The notes beneath the pieces are model-generated. The model saw only the letters and a program-made list of their open reading frames with translations, ran no database searches and was not told the origin of the DNA. From the NCBI RefSeq assembly GCF_024362785.1, contig NZ_CP093301.1:4464001-4528000 (forward strand): 64,000 nucleotides of DNA, written 5' to 3'. This document shows, in pieces, positions 53,315 through 63,020 of the stretch. The stretch is from Evansella sp. LMS18 (GTDB lineage: Bacteria; Bacillota; Bacilli; Bacillales; Salisediminibacteriaceae). The stretch's first letter is position 1, and each line of letters starts with the position of its first letter. The translations under genes and the position numbers were made by a program.

Positions 53315-54522
53315 CATATTTGCTGAAAAACATTCGCGTTATCACCTGTAACGGCGATGAGATTTTTGAAAACGGCGAGGTTTTGTTCAGCGAAGAAGGT
53401 ATTACAGAAGCTGGAATATCAGTGAGAAAACCAGAAGGTGCCGTAACGGAAATAGACGGCACCGGTAAAACAGTAATTCCCGGATTAGTTGATTCTCATG
53501 TCCATCTCGGAATGGATGCTTCACCGGACCCGTTCTCTAAGATGAAAGATGACGGACCTGAGGAAATTGCCTTTAAAGCTGTAAAACAAGGATACGAGTT
53601 TCTGGCGGCTGGAATTACAACGGTTAGAAACCTTGGGACCAGGTACAATGCAGACATTAAATATTCCAGGGCGGTAAAGGAAGGGCTAGTTGAAGGGCCA
53701 AGAGTTTTTGCCGCTGGCCGGCCTATCGTTATGACAGGCGGACACGGCCATGTAATGGCAGTGGAAGCTGATGGACCTGATGAGGTGAGAAAAGCAGCCC
53801 GCCAGCAGTTTAAAGCAGGGGCTGATCTATTAAAAGTAATGGCTACTGCCGGAGTTCTTACAGAAAGCAATGAAGGTCCCGGAGGGGTTCAGTTAAATGA
53901 AGAAGAGCTTCGCTGTGCCTGTGAGGAGGCTGCAAATATTTCTAAAACCGTCGCCGCCCACACAATAGGTACGGAGGGAATTAAGAACGCAGTCAGAGCC
54001 GGCGTAACAACGATTGAGCACGCTTATCTTCTTGACGAGGAAGGGGTCCAGCTGATGGTCCAGATGGGGACGTACCTTGTTCCAACCTTACTGGCCCCAC
54101 GGCTCATACTGGACAAGCAGGGGATTGTTCCTGATTATATGCTGAATAAACTGAATCAGATTGTCGATGACCATATTAATAGTTTCCAGCTGGCTCTGGA
54201 AGCAGGTGTGCCGATTGCAGCAGGTACAGACGCAGGAACTCCGTTCAATGTCCCAGGGCTGCTCGCTGATGAGCTGGCATTAATGGTGGATTGCGGGATG
54301 AGCCCTGCTGAAGCTTTAAGATCAGCAACTATCACAGCTGCCAGAGCGGTCAAAGCGGACAGCAAAATAGGGACCATTGAAGCTGGAAAAACAGCTGACT
54401 TAGTAGTTGTAGATGGTGATCCACTTACAGATATCAGTGTCCTGAAAAATCCTGTTCATGTCTTTAAGGAAGGCAGGCTTTATCAGGGAACAGCAACGAA
54501 TAAGGTTCCGGAGGTGCAATGA
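53311..54522 (+). CDS. Amidohydrolase-superfamily dipeptidase/imidazolonepropionase-like
   Basis: A 403-aa amidohydrolase. Metal ligands are visible as HVH (VDSHVHLGMD), K/carbamate region LLKVMATAGV, H in VAAHTIGTEG, H in IEHAYL, and D in AAGTDAGTPF. The arrangement resembles prolidase-like amidohydrolases of the Xaa-Arg/Lys or Sgx9260 group that cut dipeptides and N-acyl amino acids. The start overlaps the dehydratase stop (ATGA-type). Third gene of the operon; may produce an amino acid for the preceding enzymes. Confidence 0.88.
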   Translation: MTYLLKNIRVITCNGDEIFENGEVLFSEEGITEAGISVRKPEGAVTEIDGTGKTVIPGLVDSHVHLGMDASPDPFSKMKDDGPEEIAFKAVKQGYEFLAAGITTVRNLGTRYNADIKYSRAVKEGLVEGPRVFAAGRPIVMTGGHGHVMAVEADGPDEVRKAARQQFKAGADLLKVMATAGVLTESNEGPGGVQLNEEELRCACEEAANISKTVAAHTIGTEGIKNAVRAGVTTIEHAYLLDEEGVQLMVQMGTYLVPTLLAPRLILDKQGIVPDYMLNKLNQIVDDHINSFQLALEAGVPIAAGTDAGTPFNVPGLLADELALMVDCGMSPAEALRSATITAARAVKADSKIGTIEAGKTADLVVVDGDPLTDISVLKNPVHVFKEGRLYQGTATNKVPEVQ

Positions 54523-54523
54523 G

Positions 54524-55177
54524 ATGGAAAAACAACTCGTAAAAACCGATCTCCATCCTTTGCTCAGAAGCTACCTTCCTATTGCTGAAGGGATAGCATC
54601 TACATTCGGTGAGTTCTGTGAAGTAACATTACATGATTTTTCAGACGTTTCTTCTTCCATCGTTGCTATCTTTAATGGAGAGGTAACAGGCCGCCGAATT
54701 GGTTCTCCTGTTACAAATCTCGGGCTTGAGATACTCCGGAAAGGTGAAAACGGCGAGGATCTTATACTGAACTATCCTAATTCAAGTGTTCCGCAAAAAT
54801 ATATAAAATCGAGCTCCATGATCATCAGGGACGAGCATGACGAAATGATTGGCTGTTTATGCATCAATATTGATTTAACATATTTAAAGATGAACCACAG
54901 CTTTGCTGAAAGCCTTATGGCAACAAATCAGAAGAAAACGAGAAAGGAGGAGTTTTCCCAGTCAATTACAGAACTCGAGGAAGAAATCATTGAAGATGCT
55001 GTTAACCAGATTGGCAAACCAGTTGCATTAATGACTAAGGAGGAAAGAGAAGCTTTTATCGCTTATCTCGATAAGAAAGGGTTATTCCTTATCAAAGGAG
55101 CAGTACAGCGTGTAGCTACATTGCTGGATATTTCCAAATATACTATGTACAACTATCTGGATAAGTCACAGAGCTGA
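54524..55177 (+). CDS. YheO-like PAS/helix-turn-helix regulator (DauR type)
   Basis: A 217-aa regulator with an N-terminal YheO-type PAS domain (RSYLPIAEGIASTFGEFCEVTLHDF, IIRDEHDEMIGCLCINID) and a C-terminal HTH_22 (QRVATLLDISKYTMYNYLDK). It is related to DauR-type regulators that sense D-amino acid or small catabolic ligands. ATG 54524 follows GGAGGTGCA. It lies in the middle of the catabolic operon and probably controls it in cis. Confidence 0.9.
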   Translation: MEKQLVKTDLHPLLRSYLPIAEGIASTFGEFCEVTLHDFSDVSSSIVAIFNGEVTGRRIGSPVTNLGLEILRKGENGEDLILNYPNSSVPQKYIKSSSMIIRDEHDEMIGCLCINIDLTYLKMNHSFAESLMATNQKKTRKEEFSQSITELEEEIIEDAVNQIGKPVALMTKEEREAFIAYLDKKGLFLIKGAVQRVATLLDISKYTMYNYLDKSQS

Positions 55178-55266
55178 AAAAGTATCCTTCTATGGATGGC
55201 AAGCTGCATTTCCTGGACTCTGTGCAGAACGGACAATTAATTATTAAAAATAAGGAGGGAAACTTC

Positions 55267-56850
55267 GTGAGCGCAATCCCACAAAATGATCCAGGTGTGA
55301 AACATGACCCGCAAAAGGATCCGAATAATAAGAAACCAGGCATGGCGAATCGTTTATTTTCTAAATTTTTAGACTTTATAGAAAAGTACGGTAATAAACT
55401 TCCTGATCATGTAATGCTTTTTGTAATTATTGCTGGTATTATACTTCTTTGTTCTGCAGTGTTTGCCGCTTTAGGCACATCGGCTGTTAACCCGGCAACC
55501 GATGAAGAAATTTTCGTCGTGAACTTATTGAACGGGGAAGGGTTAATTATGATTTTAACCCAACTCGTTCCGAACTTTACTAGTTTCCCTCCTCTTGGGA
55601 TTGTATTAGTCGTCATGCTGGGGGTTGGCTTAGCTGAGTCTACCGGACTGATTTCAGCGTTAATGAAAACAACAATTATGAATACACCGAAGAAACTGAT
55701 CCTTCCTGTAATTGTATTGGTGGCTATGCTTGGTAACGCGGCAGCAGATGCGGCGATGGTTGTGCTTCCGCCAATCGTAGCAATGATCTTCATAGCCCTC
55801 GGAAGGCACCCGATCGCTGGTTTGGCTGCAGCATATGCTTCAGTGGCTGGAGGGTTTAGTGCAAACCTGATATTAAGCATGCTTGATCCTTTAGTAGCTG
55901 GTTTCACACAAACCGGCGCGCAAATTCTTGATCCGAATTATGTTGCAAACCCGGCAATGAACTATTATTTCCTTGCTATTTCCTGTTTCGTTCTCGTCCC
56001 TGTAGCTGTGCTTGTCACTACAAAAATCGTAGAGCCTCGTCTCGGCTCGTATACTGGCGAAACTGAGAAAATTGAAGAAGTTACAAAATCAGAAAAAAGA
56101 GGATTGCTCTGGGCAGGTATTTCCATAGCGGTTCTTACAGTTATCGTTCTGTTCCTTACAATACCACAGGATGCATTGCTCCGGGATGCTGAGACAGGCT
56201 CGTTAACTGTTTCACCATTTATGACAGGCCTTGTGCCGTTAATGATGGTATTCTTCCTGGTGCCTGCACTCGTTTATGGCCTCGTTACTAAAGTCCTGAA
56301 ATCTTCTAAAGATGTTGCTGATCATCTGGCGAAAGCAATGTCTGGTATGGGTATGTACATTGTTATCGCATTCGTTGCTGCACAAATGATCGCCTTCTTT
56401 AACTGGAGTAATTTAGGCCCGATCGTTGCCATTAAGGGAGCAGACCTTCTGCAGGCATTAGGGTTAACTGGTCTGCCGCTTCTCCTCGGATTTATTATTG
56501 TAGCAGCCCTGATTAACCTGATGGTTGCAAGTGCCTCTGCGAAATGGGCGATCCTCGCACCGGTTTTTGTACCTATGTTTATGATTGTAGGTTACAGCCC
56601 GGCATTTACCCAGCTCGCATACCGGATTGGAGACTCGATCACAAATCCAATCACACCGATGCTTGCCTATTTCGCTATCGCCCTGACATTTGCCAAAAAA
56701 TACGATCCGAAAATCGGTATCGGGACATTTATGGCATCTTTACTGCCATACTCCATTGCATTCGCAATCGTCTGGATCATCCTGTTCGCAGCATGGTACT
56801 TCCTCGGGCTTCCGCTGGGACCTGGAGAATTTATCCACTTGAATAATTAA
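55267..56850 (+). CDS. AbgT-family transporter
   Basis: A 527-aa membrane protein with about 11-13 helices and AbgT motifs (LVPNFTSFPPLGIVLVVMLGVGLAESTGL, GNAAADAAMVVLPPIVAMIF, NLMVASASAKWAILAPVFVPMFM, GDSITNPITPMLAYF). Family members import p-aminobenzoyl-glutamate or related amino-acyl compounds, or act as sulphonamide exporters. GTG 55267 follows TAAGGAGGG; an in-frame ATG at 55192 has no site. Last gene of the operon, with a terminator. It should bring in the substrate of the amidohydrolase (inference). Confidence 0.9.
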   Translation: MSAIPQNDPGVKHDPQKDPNNKKPGMANRLFSKFLDFIEKYGNKLPDHVMLFVIIAGIILLCSAVFAALGTSAVNPATDEEIFVVNLLNGEGLIMILTQLVPNFTSFPPLGIVLVVMLGVGLAESTGLISALMKTTIMNTPKKLILPVIVLVAMLGNAAADAAMVVLPPIVAMIFIALGRHPIAGLAAAYASVAGGFSANLILSMLDPLVAGFTQTGAQILDPNYVANPAMNYYFLAISCFVLVPVAVLVTTKIVEPRLGSYTGETEKIEEVTKSEKRGLLWAGISIAVLTVIVLFLTIPQDALLRDAETGSLTVSPFMTGLVPLMMVFFLVPALVYGLVTKVLKSSKDVADHLAKAMSGMGMYIVIAFVAAQMIAFFNWSNLGPIVAIKGADLLQALGLTGLPLLLGFIIVAALINLMVASASAKWAILAPVFVPMFMIVGYSPAFTQLAYRIGDSITNPITPMLAYFAIALTFAKKYDPKIGIGTFMASLLPYSIAFAIVWIILFAAWYFLGLPLGPGEFIHLNN

Positions 56851-56887
56851 AGCTATTCAGATTAATTAGCTGTATGAAAGTCCCTGG

Positions 56888-56927
56888 CAGGCTGTTGAGA
56901 ATTTTTTCTCATCAGCCTGTTTTTTTG
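56888..56927 (+). terminator. Rho-independent terminator of the RidA-AbgT operon
   Basis: CAGGCTGTTGAGAA / TTCTCATCAGCCTG imperfect stem followed by seven Ts. Confidence 0.85.
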
Positions 56928-57448
56928 GTTAATCAATTAACTAAACTTGGACATCATATATGGATAAATTAACCACATGAAGTTTAAAAACTCCTCACAA
57001 GGGTATGGTGCTTTTACAGGATGACCATTAACCTATATATAATTATATTCTCCATCACATCCCAGACCCTGGAATCGGAAAATTTATAATCGTACTGTCT
57101 AAGTACTTGTGTTAAACTTCAATAGGGAATCAGTGTCATTAATTGTCAAATTTAAAACTATTCAATCAGTGTGGAAGAATAAAACCCCCACTGATTGAAG
57201 GTTCACCTTATAACTAAATGACCAGGGCAAACCTTCAGAAATGAAGGGACGCAAAACTACAGGGGCTACAACTGCAAAGTTATGCCAGCCAGGTGCCGTT
57301 TTAATGGACAGCACATTCTGTAAACGGATGTGTTTTTGTATTTGAATGAAGGTTTTCTTATTATTCATAGAGTTCCGGGAGACTGGTTCCGGAAACACCA
57401 TCCCATGAGAATGCAAGAGCAGTATGTACAGAGAAAGGAAAGGGAAGT
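56928..57448. other. Intergenic region with a repeat fragment
   Basis: About 520 bp before the GGDEF/EAL gene. It holds the repeat fragment at 57163-57212; the rest shows no coding frame. The promoter of the next gene should be near 57300-57420. Confidence 0.5.
57163..57212 (+). repeat. Fragment of the structured dispersed repeat (hairpin 2 and end)
   Basis: CAATCAGTGTGG ... CCCCCACTGATTG followed by AAGGTTCACCTTAT, matching hairpin 2 and the terminal GGTTCACTTTAT of copies A-C. Hairpin 1 is missing. Confidence 0.75.
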
Positions 57449-60037
57449 ATGACATTTAATATTCCGGATACGAGACTACTAAAATCGCAAAATATCATTC
57501 TGGAAATGGTTGCAACTGGGGAATCCCTTACAAGCATCCTCGAAAGAGTGACCGTGGAAATCGAAAGTATTTTCCAGGATACATACTGTTCCATTATGAT
57601 CTGCAATGAAGCAGAAAATACGTTAGTTAACCCGGTGGCTCCAAGCCTTACTAATTCATATAAACGTGCTGTTACAGGTATCAAAGTAGCTCCTCATTCA
57701 GGTTCATGTGGAACTGCTGCTTACAGAAAAGAAAGAGTCATCGTAAAAGATATTACAAAGGATCCGCTCTGGAAGGAATTTCAGTCCCTTGGTGTTTCAC
57801 ATGGCCTGAGGTCATGCTGGTCCGAACCGATTCTTTCATCTGAAGGAAATGTACTGGGGATTTTTGCCCTGTATCACAGTTATCCGAAAGAACCGGCACC
57901 AGAGGAATTGCAAATAATAGGAACATTTACATATATAACAGCTATGGCATTGGAACACAAAAAGAAAGATGAGAAACTTTCAGAAAGCGAACGGCACTAC
58001 CGGCTCCTTGCAGATAATGTTTCTGACTTTATTGGTATTGTGGATCTTAATGGTAACTATGTCTATGTGTCACCGTCACATGACAAGTTTTTAGGTTATT
58101 CCGCGAAAGAGCTGTTAGGCAAGAACTGCTTTGAATTTATGCATCCTGAAGATATAGATTATGTAGTGGAGGCATTTGAAGAATCTCTTAAAACCAATCA
58201 ACAGGAGCATCAGGCAGTATTTCGGTTTAAACATAAAAAAGGCCACTGGGTGTATCTGGACACAAAAGGAAACCCGATAGGAGATGATAACCAGGATATT
58301 ACCCATTATGCATATATTACGAGAGATGTCACAAAGCAGAAAATGGCAGAGCAGCAGCTTGAAGAAGTAATTGAAGATCTTAAGGAGACACAGGAAAAAT
58401 TTAATTCTCTGTTCAATAACTCTCTTGACGCAATTTTTGAAATTGATGAAGATGGCAATTATGTTAGAGTAAACAATGTAGCGGAAACACTAACCGGTTA
58501 CAGTAAACAAGAACTGCTCACTATGCATTTTAATAACTTAATGTTGTTTAAGGAAGAAGCAGAAGATATTTTTCAAAAGGTAAAAAAAGGCCAGTCCTTC
58601 CGTTTTGAAAACTGGCTTATTCATAAAGATGGCCATCATGTGTTTATCGATGTGAACGTAGTTCCTGTGGCTTATAAGGATAATTCCTGTACTGTCCTGG
58701 CTTTTGTTCAGGATATTACAGAAAAAAAGCAGGCAGTCGAGGAAATAAGGGAACTTGCTTATAAAGACGCATTGACCGGTCTGCCGAACCGTTCGCTCTT
58801 TAAGCTGAAGCTGGAAGAAGCGATCAATCGGGCAGATGAAAACGAAGGATCGCTGGGTATTTTATTCATCGATTTTGATAATTTCAAATCTATTAATGAT
58901 ACACTAGGGCATGACTTCGGGGACGAACTGCTTAAAAAGCTGGTTAAAATAATAAAACTCTGTATTGGAAGTGAGGATATTCTTTCCAGACAGGGCGGTG
59001 ATGAATTTTTAATATTAGCCGAGCAGGCAGGCATTTCTGAAATGCGTGCGCTTTGCAGATCAATTATTAATGAATTAACCATGCCTGTTGAGCTTCTCGG
59101 AAATGAAGTCTTTATCACTCCGAGCATTGGTGTTTGCATGTATCCTGAATATAAAGTGGATGCTGTAAATCTAATAAAAAATGCTGATTTAGCAATGTAC
59201 CATGCAAAAGATACAGGGAAAAACAATTATCAATTTTATACAGAGCATCTTCACGATAAAGTAACGCGCAGAAACCAGCTCGTCAGCTCTCTCAGAAAAG
59301 CACTCCATAGAAAGGAATTTTCCCTGCATTATCAGCCGCAGTTTGAACTGGAAACGTCAAAGGTGACCGGCCTGGAAGCATTACTTAGGTGGAAGCCGGA
59401 GTTTGGCCCCGTATCTCCAGCTGAGTTTATTCCTATTTCAGAAGAGACAGGTATGATTGTCGACATTGGAGAATGGGTGTTGTATGAAGCTTGTAAACAA
59501 GGAAAAGCATGGCATGATGCAGGAATACTGAATGCCCCTGTATCTGTGAACGTTTCTGCCAGGCAGTTTATGGACCCTGCTTTTACTGAGATGGTAACCC
59601 GCATATTGAAGGAAACAGGATTCCAGCCCCACTGTTTAGAACTTGAGATAACCGAACGGATTCTTATTGACGTAAATGAAGCTGCAGACAGCGTGAATAA
59701 ACTAAGAGAATCAGGAGTACGCATAGCGGTCGACGATTTCGGAATCGGTTACTCTTCACTGAATATGATAAAAAGCATCGATATAGACAGCCTGAAAATT
59801 GATCAGTCATTCCTCAGGGATGTGATGAAAAACAGTAAATCTGCGGGCCTGCTGGATGCAATCATAAAGATGGGCGCAGAAATTGGATCAGACGTTATTG
59901 TAGAAGGGATTGAAACGGAAGACCAGGTGAATTTCCTGAAGCAAAAAGGGGTTATTGGGCAGGGATATTTCTACAGTAAGCCACTTCCCGAAGAAGAAAT
60001 CGAGAATTTTTTAAAGAAAACCACAGTGGAAAAATAA
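57449..60037 (+). CDS. GAF-PAS-PAS-GGDEF-EAL cyclic-di-GMP protein
   Basis: An 862-aa signalling protein. Order: GAF (about 10-175), PAS1 (about 180-290), PAS2 (about 315-430), GGDEF diguanylate cyclase with intact GGDEF at 516-520, and EAL phosphodiesterase with intact EAL at 643-645, plus DDFGIGYSS. Both catalytic motifs are intact, so it could make and break c-di-GMP under sensory control. No membrane segment, so it is cytoplasmic. ATG 57449 follows AAAGGGAAG. Single gene. The net activity cannot be told from sequence. Confidence 0.93.
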   Translation: MTFNIPDTRLLKSQNIILEMVATGESLTSILERVTVEIESIFQDTYCSIMICNEAENTLVNPVAPSLTNSYKRAVTGIKVAPHSGSCGTAAYRKERVIVKDITKDPLWKEFQSLGVSHGLRSCWSEPILSSEGNVLGIFALYHSYPKEPAPEELQIIGTFTYITAMALEHKKKDEKLSESERHYRLLADNVSDFIGIVDLNGNYVYVSPSHDKFLGYSAKELLGKNCFEFMHPEDIDYVVEAFEESLKTNQQEHQAVFRFKHKKGHWVYLDTKGNPIGDDNQDITHYAYITRDVTKQKMAEQQLEEVIEDLKETQEKFNSLFNNSLDAIFEIDEDGNYVRVNNVAETLTGYSKQELLTMHFNNLMLFKEEAEDIFQKVKKGQSFRFENWLIHKDGHHVFIDVNVVPVAYKDNSCTVLAFVQDITEKKQAVEEIRELAYKDALTGLPNRSLFKLKLEEAINRADENEGSLGILFIDFDNFKSINDTLGHDFGDELLKKLVKIIKLCIGSEDILSRQGGDEFLILAEQAGISEMRALCRSIINELTMPVELLGNEVFITPSIGVCMYPEYKVDAVNLIKNADLAMYHAKDTGKNNYQFYTEHLHDKVTRRNQLVSSLRKALHRKEFSLHYQPQFELETSKVTGLEALLRWKPEFGPVSPAEFIPISEETGMIVDIGEWVLYEACKQGKAWHDAGILNAPVSVNVSARQFMDPAFTEMVTRILKETGFQPHCLELEITERILIDVNEAADSVNKLRESGVRIAVDDFGIGYSSLNMIKSIDIDSLKIDQSFLRDVMKNSKSAGLLDAIIKMGAEIGSDVIVEGIETEDQVNFLKQKGVIGQGYFYSKPLPEEEIENFLKKTTVEK

Positions 60038-60162
60038 CTCCTGGGCTCTCGGCATAGGAAATCTACTCGTATAATTGATCAGTTTTGAACCGTATAATGC
60101 CTCCCTTAATCCGTATTTAAGTGCTTTTAATGGATACTTTAAATATAAGGGAGGTATTCACA

Positions 60163-60645
60163 ATGGATTCCAATAAAGGATTATTAAATGTAATTTGGCT
60201 GATAACTTTTGGACTTCTTTTGGTATTTATTCCTAAAAATAAAATTCGGTACGCTGTTGTGGCATTCTTATTCAAGCAGATGCTTACCTGGCCCCTGGGT
60301 CTGATGGTCGTGAAAAAAGACTTAATCACCTATCCGGAACGATACTTTAAAAAAGAAAATAAATCCAGTTTTTCTTTTGAATACTTTATTTACCCTGCTT
60401 TATGTGCAATCTTTAACATTAAGTATCCGGAAAAATACAATTGGTTTGTTAAGCTATTATACATAGTTTTTTATGCAGGGGCCATGACCCTGGGCGAAGT
60501 TGCTATTGAACGATATACTAATTTAATTAAGTACAGAAAATGGAAATGGTACTGGAGTTTTTTGACACTCGGTATTACTAATTATCTTTCCCGCCTATTC
60601 TACAGATGGTTTTTCAAGGATGAATTTACTTCTCAGTCATCCTGA
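60163..60645 (+). CDS. CBO0543-like small membrane protein
   Basis: A 160-aa protein with four hydrophobic segments (about 8-25, 28-48, 85-105, 110-130) and the pattern FIYPALCAIFNIKYPEK, AIERYTNLIKYRKWKWYWSF, which fits the CBO0543 family seen in Bacillus and Clostridium. Function unknown. ATG 60163 follows AAGGGAGGT. Single gene with terminator. Confidence 0.8.
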   Translation: MDSNKGLLNVIWLITFGLLLVFIPKNKIRYAVVAFLFKQMLTWPLGLMVVKKDLITYPERYFKKENKSSFSFEYFIYPALCAIFNIKYPEKYNWFVKLLYIVFYAGAMTLGEVAIERYTNLIKYRKWKWYWSFLTLGITNYLSRLFYRWFFKDEFTSQSS

Positions 60646-60663
60646 ATTTAATAAGCATACGGC

Positions 60664-60692
60664 AAAAAGCGATCCAATTGGATCGCTTTTTT
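60664..60692 (+). terminator. Rho-independent terminator
   Basis: AAAAAGCGATCCAATTGGATCGCTTTTTTG palindromic stem and T run. Confidence 0.9.
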
Positions 60693-60777
60693 GTCGTGGT
60701 GAAACAGTTCTTGTAATGAAGGAGTTTAGCAAGAGGTGTCGAATTAGGAACTAAACATAGAGAAAAGGAGGAAGAAA

Positions 60778-61944
60778 ATGGACAATTTCACATTCGATTT
60801 GCCGACTAATATCCACTTAGGGAATGGACTTTTTAATAAGACAGCAGATTACATAAGCAATGTTACTGATGGCAGCAAAGTTCTCTTAGTAACCGATGAG
60901 GGGATGGAAAAAATCGGCCTTGCGGACAAGCTTTTAAAACAGCTTGAAAAGAACGGTTTTGAAGTGAAACTTTTTACAAAAGTGGTTCCGAACCCAAAGG
61001 ACGCAGACTGTGCAGAAGGAGGAGAAGCGGCCCGGAGTTTTGAAACTGACTGTATTGTGGCTCTTGGAGGAGGATCGGTAATAGATGCAGCGAAAGCAAT
61101 CGCAGTTTTGCAAATTCACGGCGGAATGCCTCAGGACTATGCAGGCAGGGGGAATGTGCCTGGGCCAGTAAAACCCCTTGTGGCGATACCAACAACAGCC
61201 GGAACAGGCGCGGAAGTAACAAGGTCTTCCGTTATTACGGACACAAAAAGAAAAATCAAATTCACGATTAAAGATGTAAGAATAGCTCCCGCGGCAGCTA
61301 TTATAGACCCGGAGCTTACATATGGACTCCCGGCCTCTTTAACCGCTTCCACTGGTATGGACGCACTGGTTCACGCAATAGAGGCATATACATGCAAGCT
61401 TTCGAACCCTGTTTCAGACGGGCTCGCGATTCAGGCAATGAAACATATTTACCCGAATCTCCGGCAGGCAGTGGAGGATGGGGCCAACGAAGAGGCGCGT
61501 TACCAGATGATGACAGGGTCAACGATTGCTGGAATGGCTTTTTCCCACGCAGACGTAGCTTCCGTTCATTGTATGGCTGAAGCAATAGGCGGACTGTATG
61601 ATACGCCACACGGAGTGGCGAACTCGATGTTTTTACCTTATATTATAGAATTTAATGCTGAAGCAGATACGTATAAACACGCTGAAATTGCCAGGACGCT
61701 CGGAATTGCCGGGGAAAAAGAATCCGATTCGGCAGCAGCTGCTGCTCTGGTTAAAGAAGTAAAGCAGCTTGCAAAGGATATTAAAATCCCTTCCTTTTCG
61801 TCCTTAATGGAAGCTCGTATAGAAGATTTTGATTACCTGGCGAAATCCTCCTTTGAAAACGGGTCCACACCAAGCAATGCCAGAGAGATATCAGAGGAAG
61901 ATTACAAAAACCTTTTTTATAAAGCTTTTAAGGAAAAACTATAA
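60778..61944 (+). CDS. Iron-containing alcohol dehydrogenase
   Basis: A 388-aa group III (Fe-ADH) oxidoreductase. NAD-binding GGGSVIDAAKA is at about 97-107, PTTAGTGAEVT follows, and metal ligands are in TGMDALVHAIEAY and GLYDTPHGVANSMFLP. Substrate could be 1,3-propanediol, butanol or lactaldehyde-type alcohols. AAAAGGAGGAAG precedes the ATG. It is followed after 91 bp by the tandem DUF2294 gene on the same strand. Confidence 0.93.
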   Translation: MDNFTFDLPTNIHLGNGLFNKTADYISNVTDGSKVLLVTDEGMEKIGLADKLLKQLEKNGFEVKLFTKVVPNPKDADCAEGGEAARSFETDCIVALGGGSVIDAAKAIAVLQIHGGMPQDYAGRGNVPGPVKPLVAIPTTAGTGAEVTRSSVITDTKRKIKFTIKDVRIAPAAAIIDPELTYGLPASLTASTGMDALVHAIEAYTCKLSNPVSDGLAIQAMKHIYPNLRQAVEDGANEEARYQMMTGSTIAGMAFSHADVASVHCMAEAIGGLYDTPHGVANSMFLPYIIEFNAEADTYKHAEIARTLGIAGEKESDSAAAAALVKEVKQLAKDIKIPSFSSLMEARIEDFDYLAKSSFENGSTPSNAREISEEDYKNLFYKAFKEKL

Positions 61945-62035
61945 GCTTTACGAAATAGTTTTCGGTTTCTATTCCACTACTTTGGGAAGAGTACAAATAA
62001 ATGCACTGAAAATTATCGTAAAGGAGAATTATTTA

Positions 62036-62755
62036 ATGCCTTCAGAAACGAACATCCACTCTGAGACAGCAAGGTTTATTTCATCCATGCTCCGGAGTAA
62101 TTTTGGAAAGGGTCCAGCCTCTGTTTACGTAACGGTCAAGCCTCCTTTTTTCACGGCTCACATCAGGGGTTTTATTGCTCCAATGGAAAAAATCCTGCTT
62201 CGCCAAAAAGAATATCAGCGAGTTCTGGAAACAAGGGACCTGCTGATGCAGGATTTGAAACAGGAGATTATTCTGGAACTGTGGAAGACATCAGCTTTGG
62301 ATGTAAAGCAATTATACGCAGACTGGGATCTGGAGAAGGAGACAGGGACCATATTTGGAATATTGCAGGATGGTGCAGGAAAAGAAGAAGACTCCTTCTG
62401 GCCGGAGGAGTTAAATAAGCAGGAGTTTATTGAAGGGATAAACAGAGCAAGTATCCTTGTCCAGAAAAAACCCGGGAGTACAGAAGCCTACTGGCTGAAT
62501 GACAGAACAATCCTTGTAAGACGTAAAGAAATTCTTGTACCAATTGAGAAAGAATTAATAAGGAACGGAGTAATAGAAGATTTAAAGCTTTCCAAAAGGC
62601 CTCTGGAACGGAGAGCATTAAAAGAGGTACAGCTGGAAACCATTTTAAAAAGAAACATAAGTGAGTACTTCGTGGACTGGAATTTCGACAAAGATGAAGG
62701 CTTTATTGTGCTTATCCTGAAAAAAGAGTCCGGCCAGGAGGACAGGAAACAGTAG
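62036..62755 (+). CDS. Tandem DUF2294 (MpsC-like) protein
   Basis: A 239-aa protein formed of two DUF2294 units, residues about 1-115 (GKGPASVYVTVKPPFFTAHIRGFIAPMEKILL) and 120-239 (WLNDRTILVRRKEILVPIEKELIRNG). Both share the fold pattern G.GP.. or equivalent, VR..G.L.P.EK.L, and a terminal (D)W(D/N)....EGF..., so it is a gene-internal duplication. DUF2294 is the MpsC protein of the MpsABC bicarbonate/Na+ system in staphylococci; no mpsA or mpsB lies here. ATG 62036 follows AAAGGAG; an earlier start would overlap the dehydrogenase. Confidence 0.8.
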   Translation: MPSETNIHSETARFISSMLRSNFGKGPASVYVTVKPPFFTAHIRGFIAPMEKILLRQKEYQRVLETRDLLMQDLKQEIILELWKTSALDVKQLYADWDLEKETGTIFGILQDGAGKEEDSFWPEELNKQEFIEGINRASILVQKKPGSTEAYWLNDRTILVRRKEILVPIEKELIRNGVIEDLKLSKRPLERRALKEVQLETILKRNISEYFVDWNFDKDEGFIVLILKKESGQEDRKQ

Positions 62756-63020
62756 AGTCACAAATGTGTTGATTATTTAGTTTTAATAAGCAGATTCTAT
62801 GGAGATGCTCCAGGGGGGGTGGGATGCCTCCCCAGCTGCTCGAGGGCGGGGTTGCGGTTCCTCCAGGGTGGGGTTGAGGAATTTAGCGAAATAGCGGAAT
62901 GAGGAACCGGAAAAACGAAGGCTGCGGGCCCTCATTCCGTTAAATGAAGGAAAACAGGTTCTCATAAGCTGTAGCGGTTTCTCATTCCGCTAGCAGCATA
63001 AATTTAGGTGATTTCAGATT
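62756..63020. other. Intergenic region with decayed GC-rich repeats
   Basis: About 265 bp with G/C-rich words (CTCCAGGGGGGGTGGGATGCC at 62810, CTCCAGGGTGGGGTTGAG at 62860) and repeated CTCATTCCG (62932, 62982) near GCGGAATGAGGAA (62892). It resembles a degraded minisatellite. No gene supported. Confidence 0.5.
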
